A DNA stretch of 64,000 bases from Bacteroidota bacterium (GCA_023386585.1 JAEWJM010000021.1:60061-124060), one strand, 5' to 3'; numbered from the stretch's first letter, positions 25,540 through 34,156 are shown. A program made the numbers and translations. The notes: generated by a model not told the origin, from the sequence alone.

Positions 25540-26946
25540 ATGTATCGGATAGAAAACGACCTGATCGGTGACTTAGAAATACCTGCTGAAGCTTATTACG
25601 GAATCCAGACGCAACGTGCAATTGACAATTTCAGGATTTCAGGAAGGAACCTTAACGGATTTCCCGAACTCATAAAGGCGCTTGCCTGGGTAAAATGGGC
25701 TGCGGCAGAAACCAACTGCACATTGGGCCTTCTTGAGCCTGAAATGAGGGATGCGATTATAAATTCCGCAAAGGAAGTGATCGATGGCAAATTCGATGAT
25801 GAATTTCCGATTGATATGATCCAGGGCGGGGCGGGGACTTCGACCAACATGAACATCAATGAAGTGCTCGCCAACAGGTCGCTTGAGCTGATGGGACACA
25901 AAAAAGGCGAGTACCGCTTTTGCTCACCGAATGACCATGTAAATCTTTCGCAATCGACAAACGATGCTTATCCAACGTCGATACAATTGGCGATGATCAA
26001 TTCAAATTATCGCTTGATCGAGCATCTGAAAAAGCTGATTGCCGCTTTCCGTGAGAAAGGACTCGAGTTTCGCAATTTCCTCAAAATGGGCCGCACACAA
26101 TTGCAGGACGCGGTCCCGATGACAATGGGGCAGGAGTTTGAAGCTTTTGCGGCGACATTAAGCGAAGAAATCGACCGTCTCAACCAGAACTCGGCCTTGT
26201 TTTATGAAATAAATATGGGTGCGACGGCGATTGGAACCGGACTCAACGCAGTTCCGGGTTATGCCGATCTATGTGCCGAAAACCTCGCGAAAATTACGGG
26301 ACATCCTTTTGTTTCCTCGCCAAATTTGATCGAAGCCACAAACGACACCGGCGCGTACGTAATATATTCCTCTGCATTGAAACGGATGGCAATCAAGATC
26401 TCGAAGATTTGCAACGACCTCAGGTTGCTTGCTTCTGGTCCGCGTTGCGGATTTGGTGAAATCAACCTTCCTGCCATGCAGCCGGGATCATCGATCATGC
26501 CGGGAAAAGTCAATCCGGTTATTCCCGAAGTTATGAACCAGGTTTGCTTCAGGGTGATTGGAAACGACCTTACCGTGACTATGGCCGCTGAAGCCGGACA
26601 GTTGCAACTTAATGTTATGGAACCGGTAATTACTTACTGCATTCTTGAATCGATTGCGCTGCTCGAGCATGGCATGGATACACTGGCACAAAAATGCATC
26701 ACCGGAATAACCGCGAACGAGGCGCATGCGCGCGAAATGGTGCTGCACAGCATTGGCATCGTCACGGCGCTGAATCCGCACATCGGATATAAGAACAGCA
26801 CGAAAATCGCCAAGGAAGCTCTTGAAACCGGGAAAAGCGTGTACGATCTAGTATTGCATTATAACGTACTATCGAAGGAACAGCTTGACCAAATACTCGA
26901 CCCGGAAAATATGCTCGCTCCAAAACCATTTGTGCCAAAACAATAA
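25540..26946 (+). CDS. aspA: Aspartate ammonia-lyase
   Basis: A 468-residue enzyme of the fumarase/aspartase superfamily that deaminates L-aspartate to fumarate. Seen are the start RIENDLIGDLEIPAEAYYGIQTQRA, TSTNMNINEVLANR, the substrate-binding segment QSTNDAYPTS and the mobile signature loop GSSIMPGKVNPVIPE near residue 317. The aspartase-type PAEAYYGIQTQRA start and FLKMGRTQLQDAVPMT favour AspA over fumarase C. A GNAT gene follows 1 nt after its stop. Confidence 0.93.
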   Translation: MYRIENDLIGDLEIPAEAYYGIQTQRAIDNFRISGRNLNGFPELIKALAWVKWAAAETNCTLGLLEPEMRDAIINSAKEVIDGKFDDEFPIDMIQGGAGTSTNMNINEVLANRSLELMGHKKGEYRFCSPNDHVNLSQSTNDAYPTSIQLAMINSNYRLIEHLKKLIAAFREKGLEFRNFLKMGRTQLQDAVPMTMGQEFEAFAATLSEEIDRLNQNSALFYEINMGATAIGTGLNAVPGYADLCAENLAKITGHPFVSSPNLIEATNDTGAYVIYSSALKRMAIKISKICNDLRLLASGPRCGFGEINLPAMQPGSSIMPGKVNPVIPEVMNQVCFRVIGNDLTVTMAAEAGQLQLNVMEPVITYCILESIALLEHGMDTLAQKCITGITANEAHAREMVLHSIGIVTALNPHIGYKNSTKIAKEALETGKSVYDLVLHYNVLSKEQLDQILDPENMLAPKPFVPKQ

Positions 26947-26947
26947 T

Positions 26948-27400
26948 ATGCTCTTAGAAAGAACCGATCCCGACAATCACGATTACATTGCTCTTGTTGA
27001 ACTCCTTGATGCCGAGCTTCGCGTTCGCGATGGCGAGGAACATGAATTTTACGCCGCTATCAACAAAGCGAGCGCGATCAGCAATGTGGTTGTAGCCTAC
27101 GAAGGAATTACCGCTGTCGGATGCGGCGCAATAAAAGACTACGGATCCGGAACTGCCGAGATCAAACGGATGTACGTTGTTGAAAGTCGGCGTGGCCGCG
27201 GAATCGCAACCGCAATCCTGCACGAACTGGAAAAATGGGCCGGCGAACTCAACTATCAAAAATGCATTCTGGAGACCGGCAAAAACCAGCCGGAGGCGAT
27301 TTCTCTTTATAAAAAATCCAATTGGCAGGTTATTCCGAATTATGGCCAGTATGAAGGCTGTGAAAACAGCGTTTGCTTCGAAAAAGCGATCGTGCGATAA
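26948..27400 (+). CDS. GNAT family N-acetyltransferase
   Basis: A 150-residue acetyl-CoA-dependent acyltransferase, substrate unknown. The acetyl-CoA-binding motif A is RGRGIATAILHELEKWA, followed by the motif B region CILETGKNQPEAISLYKKSNW. The start at 26948 lies 1 nt after the aspA stop, so the two are translationally coupled; a longer frame reaching into aspA is rejected. Confidence 0.88.
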   Translation: MLLERTDPDNHDYIALVELLDAELRVRDGEEHEFYAAINKASAISNVVVAYEGITAVGCGAIKDYGSGTAEIKRMYVVESRRGRGIATAILHELEKWAGELNYQKCILETGKNQPEAISLYKKSNWQVIPNYGQYEGCENSVCFEKAIVR

Positions 27401-27460
27401 GCTGCTGCACATCAGCCGTTCCGTTTTTGGCTAATCGTTTTCCCACGTTGAATTTTGTTG

Positions 27461-27468
27461 TAAATTTG
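27461..27468 (+). promoter_or_regulatory. Candidate -7 element of mtaB
   Basis: TAAATTTG matches TAnnTTTG, but no TTG stands at the -33 distance. The leader would contain the whole dispersed repeat B. Confidence 0.55.
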
Positions 27469-27514
27469 CAGCCCGTTTCCGCTTGGGATTTCGGGATTTT
27501 CAACTATGAAGAAT

Positions 27515-27580
27515 GCCCGCGTTAGGGATTGAGGCCAGGCACCGCGTGCGGCCGAAAGCCCGACCCGAAGGGTAACGCCC
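27515..27580 (+). repeat. Dispersed intergenic repeat, copy B
   Basis: GCCCGCGTTAGGGATTGAGG at the start and GAAGGGTAACGCCC at the end, aligned with 9973-10035. It ends 7 nt before the mtaB start codon and so forms part of its untranslated leader. I recall similar elements between many Flavobacterium genes. Confidence 0.75.
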
Positions 27581-27587
27581 AAAAACA

Positions 27588-28925
27588 ATGGAAAAGAAGA
27601 AAGTCGCCTTTTACACGCTGGGATGCAAACTGAATTTTTCGGAGACGTCGACCATAGCGCGGAGTTTCGAAAGCGAAGGTTTTGATCGTGTGGATTTTGA
27701 AGATGTCGCTGATATTTATGTGATCAACACCTGCTCGGTGACGGAAAATGCCGACAAGCAGTTCAAACAGGTTGTGCGCAAGGCGATGAAGCTCAACGAA
27801 AAGGCTTTCGTGGCGGCAGTTGGCTGTTATGCGCAGCTCAAACCGGAAGAGCTCGCGGCAGTTGATGGTGTTGACCTGGTTTTGGGCGCCACAGAAAAGT
27901 TCAAAATAACCGATTACATAAACGATCTTTCGAAAAACGACATGGGCGAAGTGCATTCGTGCGAGATTGCCGATGCCGATTTTTACGTGGGAAGCTACTC
28001 GATTGGCGACCGTACACGGGCATTTCTTAAAGTCCAGGACGGTTGCGACTACAAATGCACTTATTGCACGATTCCGCTTGCCCGGGGAATTTCGAGAAGT
28101 GATACGATCGAGAGCGTACTTAATAATGCGAAGGAAATTGCTGCGCAGGGAATTCGCGAGATCGTATTGACCGGTGTCAACATTGGCGATTACGGGAAAG
28201 GCGAGTTCGGGAACAAAAAGCACGAGCATACTTTTCCGGAATTGGTTCAGGCGTTGGATAATGTGGCTGGAATTGACCGGTTGCGCATCTCGTCGATCGA
28301 GCCAAACCTGCTGCGCAACGAGATTATCGAACTTGTGGCAAAAAGCCGAACATTTGTTCCGCATTTCCACATTCCGCTACAGTCCGGAAGCAACGATATC
28401 CTGAAGAAAATGAAGCGCAGGTATTTGCGTGAACTCTACTCAGACCGTGTGCAGAAAATACGTGAAGTGATGCCGGATGCGTGCATTGGCGTTGATGTGA
28501 TCGTTGGTTTTCCGGGTGAAAGCGACGCGCATTTCCTGGAAACGTACCATTTTCTGAACGACCTTGATATTTCTTACCTGCATGTTTTTACATATTCGGA
28601 GCGCGACAATACCGAAGCCGCAAGCATGGACGGCGTTGTTCCGGCGAATGTGCGCGCCAAGCGAAGCAAGATGTTGCGAGGATTGTCTGTTAAAAAGCGG
28701 CGTGCCTTTTACGAGAGCCAGATTGGCAAGGAACGCACCGTTTTATTCGAGGACGAAAACCGGGAAGGCTATATTTTCGGATTTACCGAAAACTATGTCA
28801 GGGTGAAAGCGCCGTGGAATCCGGAATTGGCAAATACACTGCAAAAGGTCACATTGAAAACCATTGACGAAGACGGAACCGTGCGGGCAAATATGGAAGA
28901 AGCCGCGTTGGTAGTTGGCCGTTAG
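27588..28925 (+). CDS. mtaB: tRNA (t6A37) methylthiotransferase MtaB
   Basis: A 445-residue radical-SAM enzyme that adds a methylthio group to t6A at position 37 of ANN-decoding tRNAs. The N-terminal UPF0004 domain supplies Cys13 (TLGCKLN), Cys49 (NTCSVT) and Cys80 (VGCYAQ) for one Fe-S cluster, and the radical-SAM CxxxCxxC motif is Cys153-Cys157-Cys160 (DGCDYKCTYC). The C-terminal TRAM region follows from about residue 380. The CKLNFSET start separates MtaB from MiaB and RimO. It is a single gene with a repeat in its leader. Confidence 0.95.
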   Translation: MEKKKVAFYTLGCKLNFSETSTIARSFESEGFDRVDFEDVADIYVINTCSVTENADKQFKQVVRKAMKLNEKAFVAAVGCYAQLKPEELAAVDGVDLVLGATEKFKITDYINDLSKNDMGEVHSCEIADADFYVGSYSIGDRTRAFLKVQDGCDYKCTYCTIPLARGISRSDTIESVLNNAKEIAAQGIREIVLTGVNIGDYGKGEFGNKKHEHTFPELVQALDNVAGIDRLRISSIEPNLLRNEIIELVAKSRTFVPHFHIPLQSGSNDILKKMKRRYLRELYSDRVQKIREVMPDACIGVDVIVGFPGESDAHFLETYHFLNDLDISYLHVFTYSERDNTEAASMDGVVPANVRAKRSKMLRGLSVKKRRAFYESQIGKERTVLFEDENREGYIFGFTENYVRVKAPWNPELANTLQKVTLKTIDEDGTVRANMEEAALVVGR

Positions 28926-29011
28926 TTCCCGGGTTTCTGCTCGTTCTTCAATTACTCTGCTGTCGTGCTGTACCGTTCGGCCTACTGCCTTCGGGTTGAC
29001 GTTCTTCGTTC

Positions 29012-29067
29012 GTCATTTGACCTTTGACTATCGAGCTTCGACTTTTGACTTTCGAGGTTCGACTTTA
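29012..29067. repeat. Degenerate TTTGACTTTCGACTTT string
   Basis: Imperfect units of TTTGACCTTTGACTATCGAGCTTCGACTT type between the convergent mtaB and the gene at 29074, similar to the strings at 25355 and 9902. It stands where a terminator would be expected, and no clear hairpin-plus-T terminator is visible. Confidence 0.6.
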
Positions 29068-29073
29068 CCTCAA

Positions 29074-29409
29074 TTAATACTTCGAATGAAACTTCACTTT
29101 GGTGATCCGGTAAACGCTGTCGCCGTATAATTCGACGAACTCAAAAGTGTTGCGTGCCGGTTGCTTGAAATCGAAGATCAGCCGTGCTGAAATTTCATAG
29201 TACATTTTTTCGCCTTCCATCATCAGCCGGTCGCCGTTGTTGCGGTATGCAGAACGCAGCAGGACGAACTCGGAAAGGTTCCATGTTGTAAGCTTCGCAT
29301 CAAAATCGTCGTAGCGCGAATACAGGCCTTCCGTTATTTCTGTCTTGCAACCGTAATACTTGCTGATGTTCTCAAAAAAGTTTACGAGCTGGGCTTTGAT
29401 TTCTGACAA
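29074..29409 (-). CDS. Conserved small protein of unknown function
   Basis: A 111-residue soluble protein with alternating strands and aromatic residues (EITEGLYSRYDDFDAKLTTW, YYEISARLIFDF), without signal peptide or membrane helix. I do not recognise the family. It is the last of three minus-strand genes (pirin, GNAT-like, this one) separated by 4-5 nt, which makes it an operon member and supports its being real. Confidence 0.7.
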   Translation of the reverse strand: MSEIKAQLVNFFENISKYYGCKTEITEGLYSRYDDFDAKLTTWNLSEFVLLRSAYRNNGDRLMMEGEKMYYEISARLIFDFKQPARNTFEFVELYGDSVYRITKVKFHSKY

Positions 29410-29414
29410 ATTGG

Positions 29415-29693
29415 CTAAAGTTTGATACCGGGCGGTAAAAGCTCGCGGTAGCTTGGGTTTTTGCGAAAGAACAATGCAATTTTAGGAAAAATAGGCACGA
29501 CTTTCAACTTTCGCTCGCGTGCAATTTCAAGAATGGCGACGATGAAGTCGTTCACCGTTTCTTCAGTGCCTTCGGGAACGGTCATTCGGGTCAGGAAAAT
29601 CTTCCGGTCCTGAAATGAGTATTCCACAATGAGCTGTTTTCCGTCAACGTGTGTTTCAAATTGTCTTTGAAAAGTATTGTCTCTGATTTCCAT
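29415..29693 (-). CDS. Small GNAT-like N-acetyltransferase (NATD1/YjdJ type)
   Basis: A 92-residue single-domain protein. Its layout matches the mini-GNAT family: a first strand with FETHVDGKQLIVEYSF, ILTRM-like TRMTVPEG, then a helix and LKVVPIFPKIALFFRKNPSYREL, the family's C-terminal signature. The acetyl-CoA loop, usually RGxGxG in this family, reads EGTEETVNDF here, so the pyrophosphate-binding Gly residues are missing and activity is doubtful. It starts 4 nt after the pirin gene ends. Confidence 0.78.
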   Translation of the reverse strand: MEIRDNTFQRQFETHVDGKQLIVEYSFQDRKIFLTRMTVPEGTEETVNDFIVAILEIARERKLKVVPIFPKIALFFRKNPSYRELLPPGIKL

Positions 29694-29697
29694 AGTG

Positions 29698-30420
29698 TCA
29701 GATTTCGGTCATTGGGACTTCAATCAGAAGAATTTTTGCCGCTTGTTCAACACTGATTTCAACTTCGTCAAAATCGGTAATCCCAACAGCGTCCCGGTTT
29801 GATAACGTGGTGCCGTCGATTTTTATTTCACCTTCGATCAGGAACAAATAGGCACCATTTCCTTTGCGATTGATTTTATAACTGACCGATTTTCCGCCGT
29901 CAAACATCCCAAGATTGAACCATGTTTGCTGATATACCCAAAGTGCATCGCCTTCTTTTTTGTCGAATGGACAAACGACATTGACGAATTTGTTCCGGTT
30001 GTTTTCAAGATCGAACGCCTTCTGGTCGTAGCGCGGTTCAACATTTTGCATTTGCGGAAAAACCCAGATCTGCAGCGTTTTTGCCTGCTCGCGCGTACTT
30101 GCGTTCATTTCGGAATGCAGCACTCCCGAACCCGCGCTCATGACCTGGACTTCACCAAAGCTGATCACGCCTTCATTTCCCATGCTGTCCTTATGTTTGA
30201 GTCCGCCTTCCAACGGAATCGTCACGATCTCCATATTGTCGTGCGGATGCGTTCCGAAGCCTGCGCCGGCAGCGATCGTATCGTCATTTAAGACACGCAG
30301 CATCCCGAACTGGATATTGTCTTTATTAAAATAACTTCCGAAGGAAAAAGAAAAATTGGCTTTGAGCCATCCGAAATCGGCTTTGCCGCGTGAATCGGAG
30401 CGGTAGAGGGTGAGATTCAT
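29698..30420 (-). CDS. Pirin family protein
   Basis: A 240-residue bicupin. The metal ligands of pirin are all present: His58 and His60 (GTHPHDNME), His102 and Glu104 (VLHSEMN). Members include quercetin 2,3-dioxygenases and redox-dependent regulators; which applies here is not visible. First gene of a three-gene minus-strand operon. Confidence 0.93.
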   Translation of the reverse strand: MNLTLYRSDSRGKADFGWLKANFSFSFGSYFNKDNIQFGMLRVLNDDTIAAGAGFGTHPHDNMEIVTIPLEGGLKHKDSMGNEGVISFGEVQVMSAGSGVLHSEMNASTREQAKTLQIWVFPQMQNVEPRYDQKAFDLENNRNKFVNVVCPFDKKEGDALWVYQQTWFNLGMFDGGKSVSYKINRKGNGAYLFLIEGEIKIDGTTLSNRDAVGITDFDEVEISVEQAAKILLIEVPMTEI

Positions 30421-30533
30421 AATTTAGTGGTAAAATCCATCGGAGCAAGGAAAAAAGCTCCGACAAAAATTTTATTTTTACAAAGTTCGGCATTACCTGC
30501 GCCGATGGCTGTTATCAATTCGTTAAAAACCGT

Positions 30534-31211
30534 ATGGACAGGATTCCCGTTTATTTTGTGCCGGGACTGGGCGCAAACTCGAAAATATTTGAATTTATTG
30601 ACCTTCCGGAAACGGAATACGAATGTATCTATTTTGAATGGGAAGTCCCTGCCGACAACGAGTCGATCAGCGAATACGCGCAGCGCTACTGCCGCAAGAT
30701 AAGACACGAGAATCCGGTTTTGATCGGCGTGTCCTTTGGCGGATTTATAGTCCAGGAAATGGCGTCGCAGATAAAAGTGCGGCAAACGATCATTATTTCG
30801 AGCGTTAAAAGCAACAAGGAATTCCCGAGGCTTTTTAAGTTCGCCCGAATATCAGGAATTTACAAGCTGGTGCCGACATCACTGCTCATCGGAATTGGCA
30901 AACTGGCCCGGTTCCCGATTTTCGGAAGGAAAATCAACGAACGGCTCCGGCTTTACAAGAAGTACCTTGGAATACGCGAAAAGAAGTTTTGGGATTGGTC
31001 GATCAAACAGGTGGTTTGCTGGCATCGCAACGAGGCCGATCCGAAGGTAATTCACATTCATGGAATGCGGGATGAGATTTTTCCAGCAAAATATCTTCAC
31101 GATTTTATTCCGATCGATGACGGAACGCACATAATGCTCATTATCAGGCACAAATGGCTTTCTGAAAATTTACCACGTATTATTCACGGTGAGCTTCGCC
31201 CTTCGGCATAA
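30534..31211 (+). CDS. Alpha/beta hydrolase
   Basis: A 225-residue cytosolic hydrolase. The oxyanion-hole segment YFVPGLGANSKIFE is at the start, the nucleophile elbow GVSFGGF places Ser near residue 69, the acid is likely in HGMRDEIFP (Asp) and the catalytic His in DDGTHIML. Substrate unknown. Its start region may overlap a small CGGAGC/GCTCCG hairpin (30441-30462) between it and pirin. A lytic transglycosylase follows 31 nt later. Confidence 0.85.
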   Translation: MDRIPVYFVPGLGANSKIFEFIDLPETEYECIYFEWEVPADNESISEYAQRYCRKIRHENPVLIGVSFGGFIVQEMASQIKVRQTIIISSVKSNKEFPRLFKFARISGIYKLVPTSLLIGIGKLARFPIFGRKINERLRLYKKYLGIREKKFWDWSIKQVVCWHRNEADPKVIHIHGMRDEIFPAKYLHDFIPIDDGTHIMLIIRHKWLSENLPRIIHGELRPSA

Positions 31212-31242
31212 ATTACTATTTTTACGAAAATCAAAAAACGAC

Positions 31243-32142
31243 ATGACGATGAAAAGGATACAACAAGCTGTTCTGGTGGCCGTGGTGATATGCATTAGTG
31301 CATTGATGATTAATGCGGTACCCGAACAGACAAAAAAAGAAGTACTTCAGGAAGGCACTGCCAATTATTTTCCGGTAGCCGTTGATTTCGCAGGTGAGCC
31401 GGCGCCACTTCAGATCTCCGATGTAAAGGAACGCTTTGAGCGCGAGTTGCTGGTGAATGCCAACCTCGATGCGACAACCTTGCTGATCATCAAAAGGGCG
31501 AACCGTGCATTTCCAGTCATGGAGCCGATCCTCGCCAAATATGGTGTTCCGGATGATTTTAAATACCTCGCCGTGATTGAAAGCGGATTGCTGAATGCAG
31601 TTTCGCCGGCCGGTGCGAAAGGCGTATGGCAGTTCATGCCCGAAACGGCGCGCGAAAACGGAATGGAAGTCAATGACATCGTTGACGAACGCTATCACCT
31701 TGAAAAAGCAACCGAGGCCGCATGCCGCTACCTTTTGGCTGCCAAAGAACGTTTTGGCTCATGGACGCTTGCAGCCGCATCTTACAATGGTGGCGTTACC
31801 GGAGTGACAAGGCAGATTGAGATGCAAAAGGTCACCAATTATTACGACCTGCTGCTGACAGACGAAACATCGCGTTATGTTTTCCGGATCCTTGCGCTGA
31901 AAGAAATTATGAAAAATCCTTCACTGTATGGCTTTAACATCGTTCCCGAAGAACTGTACGAGAACCTTCCGGTGAGGAAGATTGAAGTCGACACCACAAT
32001 TGCAGATCTCGCCGGATTTGCGCTGAGCCAGGGAATTAACTATAAAATCCTGAAAATCCACAATCCGTGGCTTCGGGACAAGAAGCTGGTCAACAATTCC
32101 GGGAAGAAATACGTGATCGACATTCCGCTGAAAGGCTACTAA
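31243..32142 (+). CDS. Lytic transglycosylase (SLT domain)
   Basis: A 299-residue exported cell-wall enzyme that cleaves the MurNAc-GlcNAc bond with 1,6-anhydro formation. I chose the ATG at 31243 because MTMKRIQQAVLVAVVICISALM is a signal sequence; the frame is open back to 31189, inside the preceding gene. The SLT core has catalytic Glu in LAVIESGL, GAKGVWQFMPETAREN and AAASYNGGVTGV. Its C-terminal 80 residues resemble the MltD tail, but no LysM domain is seen. Three nt separate it from the TauE-type gene. Confidence 0.9.
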   Translation: MTMKRIQQAVLVAVVICISALMINAVPEQTKKEVLQEGTANYFPVAVDFAGEPAPLQISDVKERFERELLVNANLDATTLLIIKRANRAFPVMEPILAKYGVPDDFKYLAVIESGLLNAVSPAGAKGVWQFMPETARENGMEVNDIVDERYHLEKATEAACRYLLAAKERFGSWTLAAASYNGGVTGVTRQIEMQKVTNYYDLLLTDETSRYVFRILALKEIMKNPSLYGFNIVPEELYENLPVRKIEVDTTIADLAGFALSQGINYKILKIHNPWLRDKKLVNNSGKKYVIDIPLKGY

Positions 32143-32145
32143 TTG

Positions 32146-32976
32146 ATGGAGAATATTTACCTGCTGATACTCATCGGTTTTGCGATCGGAACCTTGGGAA
32201 CGCTGATCGGTGCCGGTGGCGGGTTTATTCTGGTTCCGCTACTGATAATAATCAACCCCGATTTAACTCCCGAGAGTATTACCGCCATTTCAATGGCCGT
32301 TGTCGCTTGCAATGCAATTTCGGGATCGGTTGCCTACGTTGTCGCGAAGCGGATCGATTACAAAGCCGGGATTATCTTCGCAATCTGCACAATTCCGGGA
32401 TCGGTGCTGGGCGTACTGACAACCAAAATCCTTCCCAGGGCCATTTTTGACATTATATTCGGAATCATCCTTTTCGGGTTGGCGGTGTTCCTCTTTTTGA
32501 GAGGTGGCCGAAAACCTTCCGGAAACCCTGTTGAAACAGGACGAAAAGGATGGACGCGGCAAACGCTGACCGACCGGTCCGGAGAGCAATACCATTATGC
32601 CTATGACATCCGAAATGGTTCGTTCCTGAGCGTGCTCGTGGGTTATTTTTCTCCCTTGCTGGGAATCGGCGGCGGAATCATCCACGTTCCGGCGATGGTG
32701 GAATGGCTTCGGTTTCCGGTGCATATCGCCACCGCAACGTCACACTTCATCCTCGCGATCATGGCGACCGTTAGTGTGGTCGTTCATTATTACGACGGAA
32801 GCTATGACGATCCGCATATTCTAACAATGGTTATCGGACTTGTCATCGGGGTAATTCCGGGTGCCCAACTCGGGGCTTACCTGTCGAAAAAGATCAAAGC
32901 GAAGATCATCATTAAGTGCCTCGCGGTTTCGCTGGCATTGGTCGGGCTCAGGATTCTGATCGGGAGGTTCTTATAG
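32146..32976 (+). CDS. TauE/SafE (TSUP) family membrane transporter
   Basis: A 276-residue polytopic protein. The two TSUP half-repeat loops are LIGAGGGFILVPLL (about 20-33) and GIGGGIIHVPAMV (about 170-183). A hydrophilic stretch (about 115-155, with many Arg, Gly and Thr) divides the halves in the cytoplasm. The ATG at 32146 is preferred to a TTG one codon upstream. It starts 3 nt after the transglycosylase stop, so it is translationally coupled to it. Substrate unknown. Confidence 0.9.
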   Translation: MENIYLLILIGFAIGTLGTLIGAGGGFILVPLLIIINPDLTPESITAISMAVVACNAISGSVAYVVAKRIDYKAGIIFAICTIPGSVLGVLTTKILPRAIFDIIFGIILFGLAVFLFLRGGRKPSGNPVETGRKGWTRQTLTDRSGEQYHYAYDIRNGSFLSVLVGYFSPLLGIGGGIIHVPAMVEWLRFPVHIATATSHFILAIMATVSVVVHYYDGSYDDPHILTMVIGLVIGVIPGAQLGAYLSKKIKAKIIIKCLAVSLALVGLRILIGRFL

Positions 32977-33000
32977 CACGGCTTTAGGCGAATCACCTGC

Positions 33001-33029
33001 AAAAAAAAATCCGCCGGTAAGGGCGGATT
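33001..33029 (-). terminator. Terminator of the gene at 33046
   Basis: Minus strand: AATCCGCC-CTTACC-GGCGGATT followed by TTTTTTT. Confidence 0.92.
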
Positions 33030-33045
33030 GAGATTCGTTAGAAAC

Positions 33046-33561
33046 CTACATTTTTTTAAGCTGCTCTTTCATCATTACGATCTGGTCTTTCAGCATATTG
33101 TGCTTGTCAAGCTTCTTCGCTTCATTCAGCAATGTAGTCGCTTCAACCTTTCTGCGGCGTGTCATCGCAACCCCTGCAAGGTTTAACTTCGCCACCGCAA
33201 GATCCATATCCATGTTAAGTCCAAGCTCTACAGCTTTCTTGAAATATTTTTCGGCCTGGATCATATTCGTCTGCGAGAGCATGATTCCATGAAGGTAGTT
33301 GTAGTAACCCTGTTGCTTTCTCACCAACGCCGTATTCGGATTTTTTATGTATGAAAGCCATTTCTGCGCCCCCGGAAAATCCTGTTTCCGGAGCCGTAAA
33401 AAGGCAAGAAGGATGAATTCATTTTTGAAATAAAGGAAAATCGGGATAACCGACAAAAGGATCAGGAAAATTCCGGTGCCGATCTCACGGTCAACAATCA
33501 TATAAATCCCGGCAGCGACAAAAAGCGCAGCAATGGCCAGTTTAAAATTTCTGTGGAACAT
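33046..33561 (-). CDS. Membrane protein with TPR-like C-terminal region
   Basis: A 171-residue protein. The start at 33561 (MFHRNFKLAIAALF) is preferred because the candidate -7 element at 33582 lies within the longer open frame. Two membrane helices (about 7-25 and 30-48) are followed by a helical, tetratricopeptide-like region (AEKYFKKAVELGLNMDMDLAVAKLNLAGV). No function known; perhaps a membrane-bound scaffold. It diverges from rpmH. Confidence 0.82.
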   Translation of the reverse strand: MFHRNFKLAIAALFVAAGIYMIVDREIGTGIFLILLSVIPIFLYFKNEFILLAFLRLRKQDFPGAQKWLSYIKNPNTALVRKQQGYYNYLHGIMLSQTNMIQAEKYFKKAVELGLNMDMDLAVAKLNLAGVAMTRRRKVEATTLLNEAKKLDKHNMLKDQIVMMKEQLKKM

Positions 33562-33581
33562 GTAACATAAAATTAAGTCCG

Positions 33582-33589
33582 CAAAGGTA
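33582..33589 (-). promoter_or_regulatory. Candidate -7 element of the TPR-like membrane protein gene
   Basis: TACCTTTG on the minus strand (33589-33582), matching TAnnTTTG. No TTG at the preferred spacing. Confidence 0.5.
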
Positions 33590-33623
33590 ATAAATACAAC
33601 CAAAATATTTTTTTAAAAAGCAC

Positions 33624-33653
33624 TTGTCAAAGAAAAAACAGTTTGTATATTTG
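33624..33653 (+). promoter_or_regulatory. rpmH promoter
   Basis: TTG (33624-33626), 19 nt, TATATTTG (33646-33653), a full consensus match about 73 nt before the rpmH start. Confidence 0.85.
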
Positions 33654-33726
33654 CACCCGGGTTTCCAGACAGCATCTTGCTGGGCCTCAATAAAACCGAA
33701 TCACGATTTTTTAAAGATATTTAGCA

Positions 33727-33888
33727 ATGAGCAAAAGGACATTTCAACCATCGAAAAGGAAAAGAAGGAACAAGCACGGATTTATGGACAGAATGGCTTC
33801 CGCAAATGGCAGGAAAGTACTTGCTCGCAGAAGGGCGAAAGGCCGTCACAAGCTGACAGTGTCCTCTGAACCAAGACATAAAAAATAA
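33727..33888 (+). CDS. rpmH: 50S ribosomal protein L34
   Basis: A 53-residue, very basic protein: MSKRTFQPSKRKRRNKHGF, then DRMASANGRKVLARRRAKGR and HKLTVSSE, the full L34 signature with the short C-terminal extension usual in Bacteroidetes. It has its own consensus promoter (33624) and terminator (33905). It is not next to rnpA or dnaA as it is in many other phyla. Confidence 0.98.
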   Translation: MSKRTFQPSKRKRRNKHGFMDRMASANGRKVLARRRAKGRHKLTVSSEPRHKK

Positions 33889-33904
33889 TGAAGCGAAAAG
33901 CTTT

Positions 33905-33934
33905 AAGGCGTTACCATCAGTAGCGCCTTTTTTT
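33905..33934 (+). terminator. rpmH terminator
   Basis: AAGGCGTTA pairs with TAGCGCCTT (one wobble) around a 7-nt loop and is followed by TTTTT. Confidence 0.9.
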
Positions 33935-34000
33935 ATACCTTGTCGGGACTGAAATCTGAGCGACCACAGTTTAGTTCACAGCAGGTTAGAATTTTAGAAG

Positions 34001-34078
34001 CTTATCCGGCTATACGCTTCAATCTTTTGCTGCGTTACCTCGCAAAAGGATTTCCGCTGCTATCCGGGCTAGGGCTTT
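34001..34078. repeat. Flavobacterium-type dispersed repeat
   Basis: Read on the minus strand it runs AGCCCTAGCCCGGATAGCAG, CGGAAATCCTTTTGC, a loop, then GCAAAAGATTGAAGC and TATAGCCGGAT. The inverted TTTTGC/GCAAAA arms form a hairpin. This agrees with an intergenic element I recall from many Flavobacterium genomes (AGCCC-GATAG-AG-GGAAATCC...). It lies between rpmH and carB. Confidence 0.75.
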
Positions 34079-34079
34079 C

Positions 34080-34156
34080 AGTTAACCATCAACCGACGAC
34101 TAACAACCAACCAGCAACAACTAAATACCAAAAACCCGCAACCAACAATATCATCT
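34080..34156. repeat. CAAC-rich low-complexity leader before carB
   Basis: Imperfect repetition of AACCAnC/ACAAC units with very little G, filling the carB leader up to 9 nt before the ATG at 34165. No hairpin or ribosome binding site is visible. Confidence 0.55.

Noticed and set aside
27522..28370. 282-codon open frame antisense to mtaB
   Set aside because: Long, but it fully overlaps a gene with intact Fe-S and radical-SAM motifs. The length follows from the codon composition of mtaB. No family resemblance.
33624..33869. 81-codon frame overlapping rpmH on the plus strand
   Set aside because: It starts inside the rpmH promoter and runs through L34 in another frame. The 53-residue L34 frame is the real gene.
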